DNA of 64,000 nt, taken from positions 1 through 64,000 of the forward strand of contig JADBXR010000006.1 in assembly GCA_020403425.1 (NCBI GenBank). Direction: 5' to 3'. The position numbers were made by a program, and so were the translations under genes. Below are positions 43,877 through 53,011 of this stretch, piece by piece; position 1 is the stretch's first letter, and each line of letters opens with the position of its first letter. The notes below the pieces were generated by a model. That model worked only from the letters and a program-made list of their open reading frames with translations, did not search any database and had not been told where the DNA came from. Source of the stretch: Chitinophagaceae bacterium (GTDB lineage Bacteria > Bacteroidota > Bacteroidia > Chitinophagales > Chitinophagaceae).

Positions 43877-43911
43877 TTTGCACAAATTAGTTGCATAACT
43901 AACTATTTTTA
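43877..43911 (+). promoter_or_regulatory. Promoter of the beta-oxidation gene with an operator in its spacer
   Basis: TTTG (43877-43880), 23 bases, TATTTTTA (43904-43911, 7 of 8 to consensus). The spacer contains the perfect palindrome TTAGTTGCATAACTAA (43887-43902), placed to block polymerase. The pattern resembles MarR- or TetR-type sites, but the regulator is not in view. Confidence 0.55.
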
Positions 43912-43927
43912 CACAAAGCATTGTCTT

Positions 43928-46303
43928 ATGAAACGATCTATCCGGAAAGTGGCTGTTTTAGGTAGTGGTGTAATGGGCTCGCGTATCGCCTGCCATTTTG
44001 CAGGTATTGGCGTGCAGGTATTGTTGCTGGACATGGTACCCAAAAGTGCCGAGGCAAGTACCCAACCCGCCGAGCGTAACAAGCTGGTGAACGACGCATT
44101 GCAGGCTGCTGTCAAAAGCAACCCCTCGCCCGTATTCACCAAAGAGGTGGTGAAACGCATCACAACAGGCAATTTCGACGATAACATGAAAGATATTGCC
44201 GGCTGTGACTGGATCATCGAAGTGGTGGTGGAACGCCTGGATATCAAACAACTGATCTACGAAAAGGTAGAAAAGTTCCGGAAGCCCGGCACCCTGGTCA
44301 CTTCCAACACTTCGGGCATACCTATTCATATGATGGCAGAAGGCAGAAGTGAGGATTTCAAAAAACATTTCTGTGGTTCTCACTTCTTCAATCCACCCCG
44401 TTACCTGCGGTTGCTTGAGATCATTCCTACCCCGCATACAGATCCGGAAATTGTTGACTTCCTGATGCATTACGGTGATCTGTACCTGGGTAAGACCACC
44501 GTACTATGCAAAGACACACCTGCGTTCATTGCCAACCGTATCGGTGTGTTCAGCATCATGAGCATCTTTCATATCATGAACAAACTGGGCCTGAGCATAG
44601 ATGAAGTGGATGCCTTAACGGGGCCCATCATCGGACGCCCCAAATCGGCCACATTCCGCACAGCGGATGTTGTGGGCATCGATACACTGGTGAAAGTGGC
44701 CAAAGGGGTTGCAGACAATTGTCCCAATGACGAGGCCAAAGCTATTTTTACCATCCCCGCATGGCTTGAGACTGTGGTGAACAATAACTGGCTGGGAGAT
44801 AAAACAGGCCAGGGATTCTTCAAAAAAACCAAATCAGCTGCAGGCAAAGAGATCCTGACCCTGAACCTGCAGACCATGGAATATGGCCCGAGGAGTAAAC
44901 CCAAATTTGCCAGTATCGATGCTGCCAAACCCGTAGAGGACCTGAAACAGCGTATCAAGATGTTGTCGGCCTCTCCGGATAAAGCAGGTGAGTTCTACCG
45001 CCAGTTCCATTTTTCCTTGTTCTCCTATATCTCACACCGTATCCCTGAGATCAGCGACGAGATCTATCGCCTCGACGATGCGATGATGGCCGGTTTTGGC
45101 TGGGAGATCGGCGCTTTTGAAAGCTGGGACACGCTTGGCGCGGCAAAGACAGTAGAAGCCATGAAAGCTGCCGGTTACTCCGTAGCAGCCTGGGTAGATG
45201 AGATGCTTGCCAGCGGCGCCACCAGTTTCTATAAAGTAGAAAGCGGCAAACGGATGTATTATGACCTGTCATCCAAAACATACAAATCCCTTCCGGGTGG
45301 CGATGCGTTTATCATTCTCAATCACCATGCAGATAAGCTGGTCTGGAAAAACAGTACCTGCCGCCTGTACGATATTGGCGACGGGGTGGCCGGTTTTGAG
45401 TGGAGCACCAAGATGAACAGCATCGGCGGTGAAGTACTGGAGGGATTGAACAAAGCCATCACAACAGCAGAAGAAAAATTCAAGGGGCTAGTGATCGCAA
45501 ACGACGGCCCCAATTTCAGTGCGGGCGCCAATGTGGGCATGATCTTCATGCTGGCCATTGAACAGGAATACGATGAATTGGATATGGCCATCCGTATGTT
45601 CCAGAACAGCATGATGCGGGTACGTTACTCCTCTGTACCTGTGGTTACCGCACCACATGGCTTATCATTGGGTGGTGGCTGCGAGATCAACCTGCATGCC
45701 GATAAGATCTGTGCAGCGGCAGAGACCTATATCGGGCTGGTGGAACTGGGTGTGGGACTGATACCCGGCGGCGGCGGAACCAAAGAGTTCGCATTACGCG
45801 CCGGTGATGAACTGCACGAAGACGAACCCGAGACCGTGACCCTGAAGAACCGGTTTTTTGCCATTGCTACGGCCAAAGTAGCCACATCGGCACAGGAAGG
45901 TTTTGATATGGGTATCTTACGCAAAGGACATGATGAAGTAGTGATGAATACAGGTCGCAGGATCGCGGAAGCCAAGAAATCGGTGATCGAGATTTATGAC
46001 CAGGGTTATTCTATGCCGCAACCCCGGAAAGACGTAAAAGTCATGGGTCGCCAGGGACTGGGTGCCATGCTGGCCGGTATCAACGGTATGTGGCGGGGTG
46101 GTTACGCCACCGATCACGATGCAGTGGTGGCACGTAAGCTGGCCTATGTAATGTGCGGCGGTGACCTTAGCAGCCAGAGCCTGGTGAGCGAACAATACCT
46201 GCTTGACCTGGAAAGGGAGGCATTCCTGAGTCTCTGTGGCGAAAAGAAAACACTGGAAAGGATCCAGAGCGTTTTAAAAAGCGGCAGACCTATCAGAAAT
46301 TAA
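43928..46303 (+). CDS. fadN: 3-hydroxyacyl-CoA dehydrogenase / enoyl-CoA hydratase fusion (FadN-like)
   Basis: The 791-residue enzyme carries out the hydration and second oxidation of fatty-acid beta-oxidation. The dehydrogenase comes first (Rossmann motif VAVLGSGVMGSRIACHFAGIG, then GSHFFNPPRYLRLLEIIPT), and the crotonase domain occupies the C-terminal 300 residues (SAGANVGM oxyanion loop, LGGGCEINLHADKICAA, VELGVGLIPGGGG). This order is that of Bacillus FadN and opposite to E. coli FadB. No thiolase or acyl-CoA dehydrogenase gene is adjacent. A palindrome inside the promoter suggests repression, presumably lifted by fatty-acid-derived ligands. Confidence 0.93.
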   Translation: MKRSIRKVAVLGSGVMGSRIACHFAGIGVQVLLLDMVPKSAEASTQPAERNKLVNDALQAAVKSNPSPVFTKEVVKRITTGNFDDNMKDIAGCDWIIEVVVERLDIKQLIYEKVEKFRKPGTLVTSNTSGIPIHMMAEGRSEDFKKHFCGSHFFNPPRYLRLLEIIPTPHTDPEIVDFLMHYGDLYLGKTTVLCKDTPAFIANRIGVFSIMSIFHIMNKLGLSIDEVDALTGPIIGRPKSATFRTADVVGIDTLVKVAKGVADNCPNDEAKAIFTIPAWLETVVNNNWLGDKTGQGFFKKTKSAAGKEILTLNLQTMEYGPRSKPKFASIDAAKPVEDLKQRIKMLSASPDKAGEFYRQFHFSLFSYISHRIPEISDEIYRLDDAMMAGFGWEIGAFESWDTLGAAKTVEAMKAAGYSVAAWVDEMLASGATSFYKVESGKRMYYDLSSKTYKSLPGGDAFIILNHHADKLVWKNSTCRLYDIGDGVAGFEWSTKMNSIGGEVLEGLNKAITTAEEKFKGLVIANDGPNFSAGANVGMIFMLAIEQEYDELDMAIRMFQNSMMRVRYSSVPVVTAPHGLSLGGGCEINLHADKICAAAETYIGLVELGVGLIPGGGGTKEFALRAGDELHEDEPETVTLKNRFFAIATAKVATSAQEGFDMGILRKGHDEVVMNTGRRIAEAKKSVIEIYDQGYSMPQPRKDVKVMGRQGLGAMLAGINGMWRGGYATDHDAVVARKLAYVMCGGDLSSQSLVSEQYLLDLEREAFLSLCGEKKTLERIQSVLKSGRPIRN

Positions 46304-46320
46304 TCGGTGCAGTTCAAGAT

Positions 46321-46360
46321 AAAGTAAACGGACACATTTTATGATGTGTCCGTTTACTTT
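46321..46360. terminator. Bidirectional terminator
   Basis: AAAGTAAACGGACACAT pairs perfectly over 17 bp with ATGTGTCCGTTTACTTT around TTTATG. It serves fadN and the convergent kinase-like gene. Confidence 0.85.
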
Positions 46361-46375
46361 TGTGGTATACAGCTC

Positions 46376-46936
46376 TCAGGCTAGTGGTATTTTCAGATTG
46401 AAATAATTACTGCTGTTGCCGGACCCTGTATAGATCAGCTCACCGTTCATTTCTTCCATTAGTTTCCGGCATACAGCTAATATATGGGAAGCCCTTGTTT
46501 CTTTATCGACCAGCGCAACCCTATTCGGATCAACCGACTGTTCTACTTCCAGGATACATTTTTCTTCGCCACGCGTAATCAGCAGAGAGAGTGTTCTCAG
46601 ACCGGCCTGATCGAAGAAATAATGCAATACAACAGCCATTACAATACGCAGATAAAAAAGATCGGCCAATACAAGGTTGGTTTCAGGTGGCGCATGCAAT
46701 TGTACCTCTACCGTATGCTGCTGGCTTTGAAGCAGGATAAGCACTTCTTCTTCCAAGATCTTTTTGATGTCTAATGGCTGAAGATGATAGGATAGCACCT
46801 GTTGTCCGGAGAGACCGCCTTTTTCCAGTTTCGCTTCCAGCTGGGCCAGCAGCGATTGTTCATAAGCGGAGAGTTCCGCATTTTTCAGGTCATGGATGAT
46901 GGCCCCAATATCTTTTGTACCGATGCTTGACGACAT
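46376..46936 (-). CDS. Degenerate histidine-kinase-like protein
   Basis: The 186 residues follow the outline of a histidine kinase core. There is an H-box-like IIHDLKN (H15), then QPLDIKKILEEEV and VLADLFYLRIVMAVVLHYF, and an end resembling VKRLVEAHGG (VCRKLMEEMNGELIY, NYFNLKIPL). The ATP-binding residues are gone: the N-box Asn is replaced in VVLHYFFD and the DxG motif in VEQSVDPN. It should not bind ATP in the normal way, so it may be a phosphotransfer or dimerisation partner, or a gene in decay; the frame is intact. No membrane segment. The GH16 gene lies upstream on the same strand, 35 bases away. Confidence 0.6.
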   Translation of the reverse strand: MSSSIGTKDIGAIIHDLKNAELSAYEQSLLAQLEAKLEKGGLSGQQVLSYHLQPLDIKKILEEEVLILLQSQQHTVEVQLHAPPETNLVLADLFYLRIVMAVVLHYFFDQAGLRTLSLLITRGEEKCILEVEQSVDPNRVALVDKETRASHILAVCRKLMEEMNGELIYTGSGNSSNYFNLKIPLA

Positions 46937-46971
46937 GGATCAGTAAGATACAAAATCCATCCGCAGCCAGG

Positions 46972-47826
46972 TCATTTCTTCTGGTAGACCCGAACATAAT
47001 CGATCAGCATACTTTGCGGAAAAATACTATCATCCACACCCTGTACCCCACCCCAGTTCCCTCCGATGGCAATATTCAGGATCAGGAAAAAATTCTTGAG
47101 AAAAGGCCAGGCATCTGTTCCTGTATTGGGATTATTATACACAAAATAAAAATTGCCATCCACCGACCAGGTTACCGAAGACTCTGTCCATTCCATACTA
47201 TATACATGAAAAGAATCCTGCGCATCTTTAATCAATACACTACCGCCCTTTTGTTTACCATTGGCTCCATTATATAATTTGCTATGCGCAGTACCATGGA
47301 TCACATTGGGATCATAGCCCACTTCTTCCATAATATCCAGTTCACCATCATCGGGCCAGATCAGTGGACTGGTTGCTGCCAATGTCCAGATGGCCGGCCA
47401 GGTACCTCTCCCTTTGGGAAGTTTGGCCCTGATCTCAAATTTGCCATAAGTCCATTGAGCTTTGCCTTTGGTAACCAGCCTTGCAGAGGTATAGTTCTTC
47501 CCACCGAAACTTTCCTTTCTGGTTTCGATCACCAGATTGCCTCCGTTTACCCGGGCGTTCTCGGGGCGGGCGTTGGTATAATATTGCAATTCATTATTAC
47601 CCCAGCCAGTACCACCCACCTCATAGCTCCATTTGGTAGTATCCGGGTTTCCATCGGTATTAAATTCATCGGACCAAACCAACTGGTAAGTCAATGATGG
47701 CGATGGTGTTGTTGGCGTAACTGGTGCCGATGGGGTAACCGGTGCACTAGTGCCAGAGTTCGTTTTGCTGCAACCGGCAGTTATCAGCACAATGGATATA
47801 AAAAAACAAGTACAAATAGATTTCAT
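46972..47826 (-). CDS. Glycoside hydrolase family 16 lipoprotein (beta-glucanase type)
   Basis: The 284-residue enzyme cuts beta-1,3 or mixed-linkage glucans outside the cytoplasm. A lipoprotein signal ends ITAGC (Cys19), followed by a Ser/Thr/Pro linker and the GH16 beta-jelly roll. The catalytic motif is ELDIMEEVG, with the two glutamates acting as nucleophile and acid/base, and GRGTWPAIWTL and NIAIGGNWGG are characteristic. Laminarin is a plausible substrate. A near -7 box (minus strand TACATTTA, 47855-47848) lies 22 bases before the ATG, within CGGGTAA/TTACCCG arms (47828-47868). Confidence 0.93.
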   Translation of the reverse strand: MKSICTCFFISIVLITAGCSKTNSGTSAPVTPSAPVTPTTPSPSLTYQLVWSDEFNTDGNPDTTKWSYEVGGTGWGNNELQYYTNARPENARVNGGNLVIETRKESFGGKNYTSARLVTKGKAQWTYGKFEIRAKLPKGRGTWPAIWTLAATSPLIWPDDGELDIMEEVGYDPNVIHGTAHSKLYNGANGKQKGGSVLIKDAQDSFHVYSMEWTESSVTWSVDGNFYFVYNNPNTGTDAWPFLKNFFLILNIAIGGNWGGVQGVDDSIFPQSMLIDYVRVYQKK

Positions 47827-48149
47827 ACGGGTAATAGGTATATACTTTAAATGTACTTATTTTACCCGCTGCTGCCGAAGTTGTTGAAGCAGCAATAGTG
47901 AAAGCGCGTATCCTCCGAACAAAATGGTTCTTTAAACCCGCCAGTATGATCTTGCGGAGATCAGCTATTTGTTGTGAACGGGCAGATGAGTGGTGCAATA
48001 ACTGACTGGAATACAATTATCACCAGTGCATTTTTCACAACCATATCCTTTTTTTTACCGCTTGTAACCCTGTTGCGCCGACTCATCAAGAATGGCACGG
48101 AATCTCAGAGAACTGAGTATCTTCGGAATACATCCTTAAACAAGGTTAT
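47827..48149. other. Intergenic stretch between GH16 and the ABC exporter
   Basis: 323 bases between divergent genes. The GH16 side has a -7-like box inside CGGGTAA/TTACCCG inverted arms. The rest shows no RNA gene, repeat or consensus promoter for the plus-strand operon. A 63-codon frame at 47974 runs into the ABC gene and is not supported. Confidence 0.5.
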
Positions 48150-49046
48150 ATGCAACCTGTACTAACGCTGAATGGCATTTGCAAGTCTTATGGTAAGATC
48201 CAGGCATTAAAAAACGTTGCTTTTGAAGTACCGGAAGGTTCAGTATTCGGTATCCTCGGACCCAATGGCAGCGGCAAGACCACGATGCTGAGCATCATAC
48301 TCGATATCCTCAAAGCAGACGCGGGCAGTTTTGCCTGGTTTGGCCAACCGGGTTCACCCGAAACACGCAAACAGATCGGGTCTTTGCTGGAAACGCCTAA
48401 TTTTTACCACTACCTGTCTGCCGTTGATAACCTCAATATCACCCATGCCATCAGCGGACGAGGCAGTGCTGCAGATATAGACCATGTACTGGAGATCGTT
48501 AAATTATCCGAACGGAAGCGAAGCCGCTTCAGCGCCTATAGCCTTGGTATGAAACAAAGGCTGGCCATCGCTGCCGCATTGCTGGGCGATCCGCAGGTAT
48601 TGGTGTTTGATGAACCCACCAACGGACTGGACCCGGTAGGCATTGCAGAGATCAGGGAGCTGATCAAAGAGCTGGCAAGACGCGGCAAGACCATCATCAT
48701 GGCCAGTCACCTGTTGGATGAAGTAGAAAAAGTATGCACCCATGTGGCCATCCTCAAAAAAGGGACCCTCCTGACTGCAGGACCGGTAGACGAGGTCCTG
48801 ACCAATGAAGATATCGTAGAACTTTCCTGCAGCAACCCGATACACCTGCACGATCTGCTGATCGGATTTCCCGGTCATACCCATATCAAACTGGAAGGAA
48901 ACAAGGTACAGCTGTTCTTCCCCATCGGTACCGCGCCCATGGAAGATATCAACCGGTACTGCTTTGAGAAGGGTATCACACTGAACCTGCTTTTTGCCAA
49001 GAAGAAAAGTCTGGAAACCAAATTCTTTGAATTAACCAACGACTAA
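48150..49046 (+). CDS. ABC exporter ATP-binding protein (CcmA/BcrA type)
   Basis: The 298 residues have Walker A GPNGSGKTTMLS, signature YSLGMKQRLAIAAALLG (the LSGGQ equivalent), Walker B VLVFDEPTNGLDP and switch MASHLLDEVEKVC. The group includes bacitracin-resistance BcrA and other ABC-2 exporter ATPases. The C-terminal 80 residues form an extra regulatory domain. The permease gene follows after 10 bases. The substrate is unknown. Confidence 0.9.
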   Translation: MQPVLTLNGICKSYGKIQALKNVAFEVPEGSVFGILGPNGSGKTTMLSIILDILKADAGSFAWFGQPGSPETRKQIGSLLETPNFYHYLSAVDNLNITHAISGRGSAADIDHVLEIVKLSERKRSRFSAYSLGMKQRLAIAAALLGDPQVLVFDEPTNGLDPVGIAEIRELIKELARRGKTIIMASHLLDEVEKVCTHVAILKKGTLLTAGPVDEVLTNEDIVELSCSNPIHLHDLLIGFPGHTHIKLEGNKVQLFFPIGTAPMEDINRYCFEKGITLNLLFAKKKSLETKFFELTND

Positions 49047-49056
49047 AACACTGCTC

Positions 49057-49881
49057 ATGTTCGCCCTGATCAAAATCGAATGGCTCAAGATAAAGAAATA
49101 CCCCGCTTTCTGGTGGATGTTGGGTATTGTGGCACTCACCTACCCTGGCACCAATTCCATGGCCTATGTGGGGTACCTGAAAGCCACTACCGGAAAAGCA
49201 CTTAGTAATAACCTGGCAAAAATGTTTTTGGGCAACCCCTTTGCCTTCCCGGATGCCTGGCATTCCGTTGCGTATTTCTCTTCTTTTTTCATCCTGCTGC
49301 CTTCGATACTGGTGATCATGATGGTGACCAATGAATATACGTTCCGCACCCATCGACAGAACATCATTGATGGCTGGAGCAGGTCGCAGTACATCACCAG
49401 CAAATTGTTCGATGTACTGATCATTTCTGTGATCGTTACACTGGTATATGTCTTAGCAGCAGCGGGATTTGGCGTTTACGCAGACAGCAGTTCCGTAAAC
49501 CGATGGACAGAGGGCCTGCAGTACATACCCCTGTTCCTCTTACAAACCTTTGCGCAGTTAACAATCGCATTCCTGTTAGGCTACCTGATCAAAAAAGCAT
49601 TTATTGCGTTGGGTATCTTCCTGTTTTATTACCTCATTGTAGAGAACATTGCGGTCACCTATGCGCGGTTTAAGATGAACGATATCGGCAGGTTCCTTCC
49701 CTTTGAAATGTCTGACCGTTTGATACCGGCTCCGCCATTCTTCAGCAGGATGGGTAAGGATGCCAAAGAAGCCTATACCCGTTTGATCGGCCTGATCCCG
49801 GAGCATGTGGTGTATACGATCGTCCTGACGATCCTCATCTGGATCATCTGTTATGCGATACACAAAAGAAGGGACCTGTAA
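49057..49881 (+). CDS. ABC-2 family permease
   Basis: This 274-residue membrane protein has about six helices (first near residues 18-40, TM-rich from about 80 to the end) and is encoded 10 bases after its ATPase. It matches ABC-2 membrane proteins that pair with BcrA-like ATPases. The start MFALIKIEWLKIKKYPAFWW is typical. Its stop lies 4 bases from the stop of the convergent epimerase gene, and no terminator fits between. Confidence 0.85.
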   Translation: MFALIKIEWLKIKKYPAFWWMLGIVALTYPGTNSMAYVGYLKATTGKALSNNLAKMFLGNPFAFPDAWHSVAYFSSFFILLPSILVIMMVTNEYTFRTHRQNIIDGWSRSQYITSKLFDVLIISVIVTLVYVLAAAGFGVYADSSSVNRWTEGLQYIPLFLLQTFAQLTIAFLLGYLIKKAFIALGIFLFYYLIVENIAVTYARFKMNDIGRFLPFEMSDRLIPAPPFFSRMGKDAKEAYTRLIGLIPEHVVYTIVLTILIWIICYAIHKRRDL

Positions 49882-49885
49882 TACT

Positions 49886-50815
49886 TTAGCCAGCAAGCAG
49901 GTGATCAAGCGCCTTATCGATAACCGGATAGCTGAAGTCAAAACCGGCCTGCTGAATTTTCCGGGCACTTACATTGGCGCTTTTGAGTACCTCAATGCTC
50001 ATTTCGCCCAATACGACCTTCAACACAAAAGCCGGTACATACACCGGTATATAGAACCGACCCCGAAGTTTTTGAGCAATATGCAAAGTGAGGGTCTTAT
50101 TGGTCACTGGATGTGGCGCCACTGCATTGTAGGCCCCAGCCATCGAATGATTCTCAACCGCAAACAAAAACATCCTACAAAGATCGTCCACATGGATCCA
50201 GCTAACCACCTGGTTACCGTTACCCAGGATGGCCGCCACACCACCCATGACCGGTTTCCGGAATTCTGCCAGTGCCCCACCCCTGTCACTCAAAACAATA
50301 CCTGTTCTTAATTTCACCAGGCGTTTACCTAAACCGGTCACCGGTTCTATGCTGGCTTCCCATTGGCGACAGGTCTCACCCAGAAAAGCGGCATCGGCTG
50401 GTGCATCTTCCGTAAAGCCCTCTTTCAGGCTACTGGCTGTATCTGGCCCATACCACCCGATGGCGGAACTACTGATCACTGACTGAACTTTATTAGGATA
50501 TTCCTTCAGCGCTTTTACGATCAGCGCACTGCTTTCTGTACGGCTGCGCAGGATCTCTTGCTTACGGGCCTGGCTCCAGCGCTTATCTGCAACACCTGCA
50601 CCTGCCAGATGGATGATGTGATCCGCTTTCCCGATGGCATCCCTGTCAATTGCCTGCGCATCTATATTCCAACTTGCATAACTAATACCTGGCGATGGAG
50701 TGTATTTGGTTGTATCCCTTGTAAGGATGATCACTTCATATCCTTTGTCTGCCAGCATTGCTGTCAAGCGGGTACCGATCATGCCTGTGCCACCTGTAAT
50801 CAGTATGGTTGCCAT
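49886..50815 (-). CDS. TIGR01777-family NAD-dependent epimerase
   Basis: This 309-residue protein of the extended short-chain dehydrogenase class (YfcH-like, TIGR01777) starts with the Rossmann motif ILITGGTGMIGTRLTAML and has the SSAIGWYGPD catalytic region and VSWIHVDDLCRMFLF. Substrate and role are not known. The start at 50815 (MATILITGG) is the family start; the open frame runs 27 codons further up. It converges with the ABC permease gene with only 4 bases between stops. Confidence 0.9.
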   Translation of the reverse strand: MATILITGGTGMIGTRLTAMLADKGYEVIILTRDTTKYTPSPGISYASWNIDAQAIDRDAIGKADHIIHLAGAGVADKRWSQARKQEILRSRTESSALIVKALKEYPNKVQSVISSSAIGWYGPDTASSLKEGFTEDAPADAAFLGETCRQWEASIEPVTGLGKRLVKLRTGIVLSDRGGALAEFRKPVMGGVAAILGNGNQVVSWIHVDDLCRMFLFAVENHSMAGAYNAVAPHPVTNKTLTLHIAQKLRGRFYIPVYVPAFVLKVVLGEMSIEVLKSANVSARKIQQAGFDFSYPVIDKALDHLLAG

Positions 50816-50970
50816 TCTATTGAGTTTTACAGCGCATTGACTGCTTTGGCGGAGAATTGCCTGCGAAAGCGCAACGACGCGGTTATGAGACAGCAAAGAT
50901 CATACTTATCAGTCAGAATCAACACAGTGTTTGCAGATCTGCTGGTGATGCCCTTAACAGCTGTTCAACA

Positions 50971-50995
50971 AAAACCCCCGGTTATTCACCGGGGG
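50971..50995 (-). terminator. Terminator of the division cluster
   Basis: CCCCCGGT/ACCGGGGG (50975-50982 with 50988-50995) has a 5-base loop and, on the minus strand, is followed by TTTT. It lies about 50 bases past the ftsZ stop, the last gene of the cluster. Confidence 0.75.
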
Positions 50996-51043
50996 CCACA
51001 ACTAAAATCACCATTTTAAAACACAACTATAGCAAGCAAGGGG

Positions 51044-52939
51044 TTAGTCTGGTTTTTTACCGTCCAGGAACGTGTTGATCGTTGAGATCTGCGTCTGGTC
51101 GTTCTCATCCTTACCCACAGTGTATTTGCTGTAGAAATTCTCTACAGAAGTCAGCGTATTACCAAACAGTTCCATATTTCGGCGCACGTAGGCTGGTACC
51201 GCGTCAAACTCATTATTGGCATCGGCTGCATTGTTCATGTTGAACGACAGATTACGGAGCTTCTGGATCCTTTCTGCTGCCCTTTTCTTCTGCTCTTCTG
51301 TTTCATCAAAACTATCTTCCTGGAAAGCAGCCTGCATAGCAGGATGTGATACGGGCGACTGCGTAACCGTCAGCTCTTTCTCCACCAGTTGAAATTCCAT
51401 ATCAGGCTCTTCCGCTTTGTTTACGGGTTCCGGCTGGGGCTGTGGTTCCGGCTGCCGGTTTTCCACCGCCGGGGCCTGTATCGGTTGTTGCACCGGCATC
51501 TCAGGCTCTGCATAAATATTCACCGGTTTACTCAAAAAACTCATGGTAGCTATGGGAGCCTGTGGTTCTTCTTTCTCATTCACTTCGAAAGTGGTCAGCT
51601 CCTCCATGACTGTTTTGGGAACATGCACTTCCTCAACAGGTTCTTCCACTTTTACTTCCTGTGTGATCTCTGTGCTCAGTTCAAACTGTAGTACAGTGGT
51701 CTCTTTCTCTTCGGCCACTTCCTCATATATCTGCACCTGGCTGGAAGTGAATTCCGGTTTGCTGAACACCGTCAGCATATCTTCCAGGGGCATTCTCTCC
51801 TGCATGCTGGGGGCCAGCTGGTCCTGAGGTTCTTCGGCCACTGGCACCGGGGCTGGTGCTACCGCTTCCTTTACAGGAGTTACAGCAGCTGGTGCTTCCG
51901 TTTCCAGTACCATTACGATCTTCTCGGGCTGTGGTTCCACTTTTTTGGCCTGCACGGGTTTGGCAAAAGGATCCTTATGCTCAAAACCGGTTGCGATTAA
52001 GGTAATACCGATCTTCTTATCAAGTGTAGGATCATACCCCATACCTACGATCACATCGGTATTCTCACCGGCTTGCATACGCAGGTGGTTATTGATGATC
52101 TCCAGCTCGTCCATAGTGCACTCGTGTTCACCTTCGGCGCTGTTGATATTGATCAGGATCCATTTGGCTCCGCGGATATCGTTATCGTTCAGCAGGGGCG
52201 ATGACAAAGCCTCTTCAATGGCACGCTGGGCTCGGTCCTCACCTTCCAGTTCCGCTTTACCAAGGATAGCTACACCTCCGTTCTTCATGACGGTGCACAC
52301 ATCGGCGAAATCGACGATGATATGTCCGCGGCTGTTGATGATATCTGTGATACATTTGGCAGCAGTGGCCAGTACATTATCTGCCTTGCCAAATGCTTCC
52401 TTCATTTTCAGGTTACCATACTGCATACGCAGTTTATCGTTGCTGATCACCAGGAGGGTATCTACGTAGGGCTTCAATGCCATGATACCTTCTTCCGCCT
52501 GTTGGTGACGGCGGGGGCCTTCGAATCCGAAAGGTGTGGTAACAATACCTACCGTAAGGATGCCCAGTTCTTTACAGATCTGCGCAATAATAGGAGCACC
52601 ACCGGTACCGGTACCACCACCCATACCCACAGTAATGAATGCCATTTTGGTGTTCACTTCCAGGATACGTTTGATCTCTTCCAGCGACTCTTCTGTTGCT
52701 TTCTTACCTACTTCAGGATTGGCTCCGGCGCCCAGCCCTTGTGTAAGGTGTGGTCCGAGCTGAATTTTATTGGGAATATTACTTTGTTCGATGGCTTTCG
52801 CATCCGTATTACAGATGATGAAATCTACACCTTCGATATTCTGTTCAAACATGAAGTTGACAGCGTTGCTTCCACCTCCACCCACACCCAACACTTTGAT
52901 GATGGATGATTTCTGTTTGGGAAGATCGAAATGAATCAT
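51044..52939 (-). CDS. ftsZ: Cell division protein FtsZ
   Basis: FtsZ is the tubulin-like GTPase that forms the division ring. The tubulin signature GGGTGTGG (108-115) and T7-loop aspartates (VDFADV) are intact, and the GTPase core ends near residue 330. What follows is an unusually long linker (about 330-590) rich in Pro, Glu and Val, against roughly 50-70 residues in E. coli. A conserved C-terminal segment (VPAYVRRNMELFGN) precedes the last 40 residues. At 631 residues it is long, as in other Bacteroidota. It is the last gene of the cluster, 72 bases after ftsA. Confidence 0.98.
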   Translation of the reverse strand: MIHFDLPKQKSSIIKVLGVGGGGSNAVNFMFEQNIEGVDFIICNTDAKAIEQSNIPNKIQLGPHLTQGLGAGANPEVGKKATEESLEEIKRILEVNTKMAFITVGMGGGTGTGGAPIIAQICKELGILTVGIVTTPFGFEGPRRHQQAEEGIMALKPYVDTLLVISNDKLRMQYGNLKMKEAFGKADNVLATAAKCITDIINSRGHIIVDFADVCTVMKNGGVAILGKAELEGEDRAQRAIEEALSSPLLNDNDIRGAKWILININSAEGEHECTMDELEIINNHLRMQAGENTDVIVGMGYDPTLDKKIGITLIATGFEHKDPFAKPVQAKKVEPQPEKIVMVLETEAPAAVTPVKEAVAPAPVPVAEEPQDQLAPSMQERMPLEDMLTVFSKPEFTSSQVQIYEEVAEEKETTVLQFELSTEITQEVKVEEPVEEVHVPKTVMEELTTFEVNEKEEPQAPIATMSFLSKPVNIYAEPEMPVQQPIQAPAVENRQPEPQPQPEPVNKAEEPDMEFQLVEKELTVTQSPVSHPAMQAAFQEDSFDETEEQKKRAAERIQKLRNLSFNMNNAADANNEFDAVPAYVRRNMELFGNTLTSVENFYSKYTVGKDENDQTQISTINTFLDGKKPD

Positions 52940-53011
52940 AGCGTACTTTTTAAATTGAATTAACGGGTTTTCTTAGAAGGGGTTTGGGTACTAACGATGA
53001 GTAGCCTCGTT

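Noticed and set aside
47747..48016. 89-codon minus-strand frame over the GH16 start
   Set aside because: It overlaps the GH16 signal peptide in another frame and has no recognisable features.
47974..48165. 63-codon plus-strand frame before the ABC ATPase gene
   Set aside because: It has one hydrophobic stretch but runs 16 bases into the next gene, has no promoter or family match, and an amphipathic tail of unclear origin.
52322..52909. Plus-strand open frame of 195 codons inside ftsZ
   Set aside because: Antisense to the conserved GTPase domain; no independent support.
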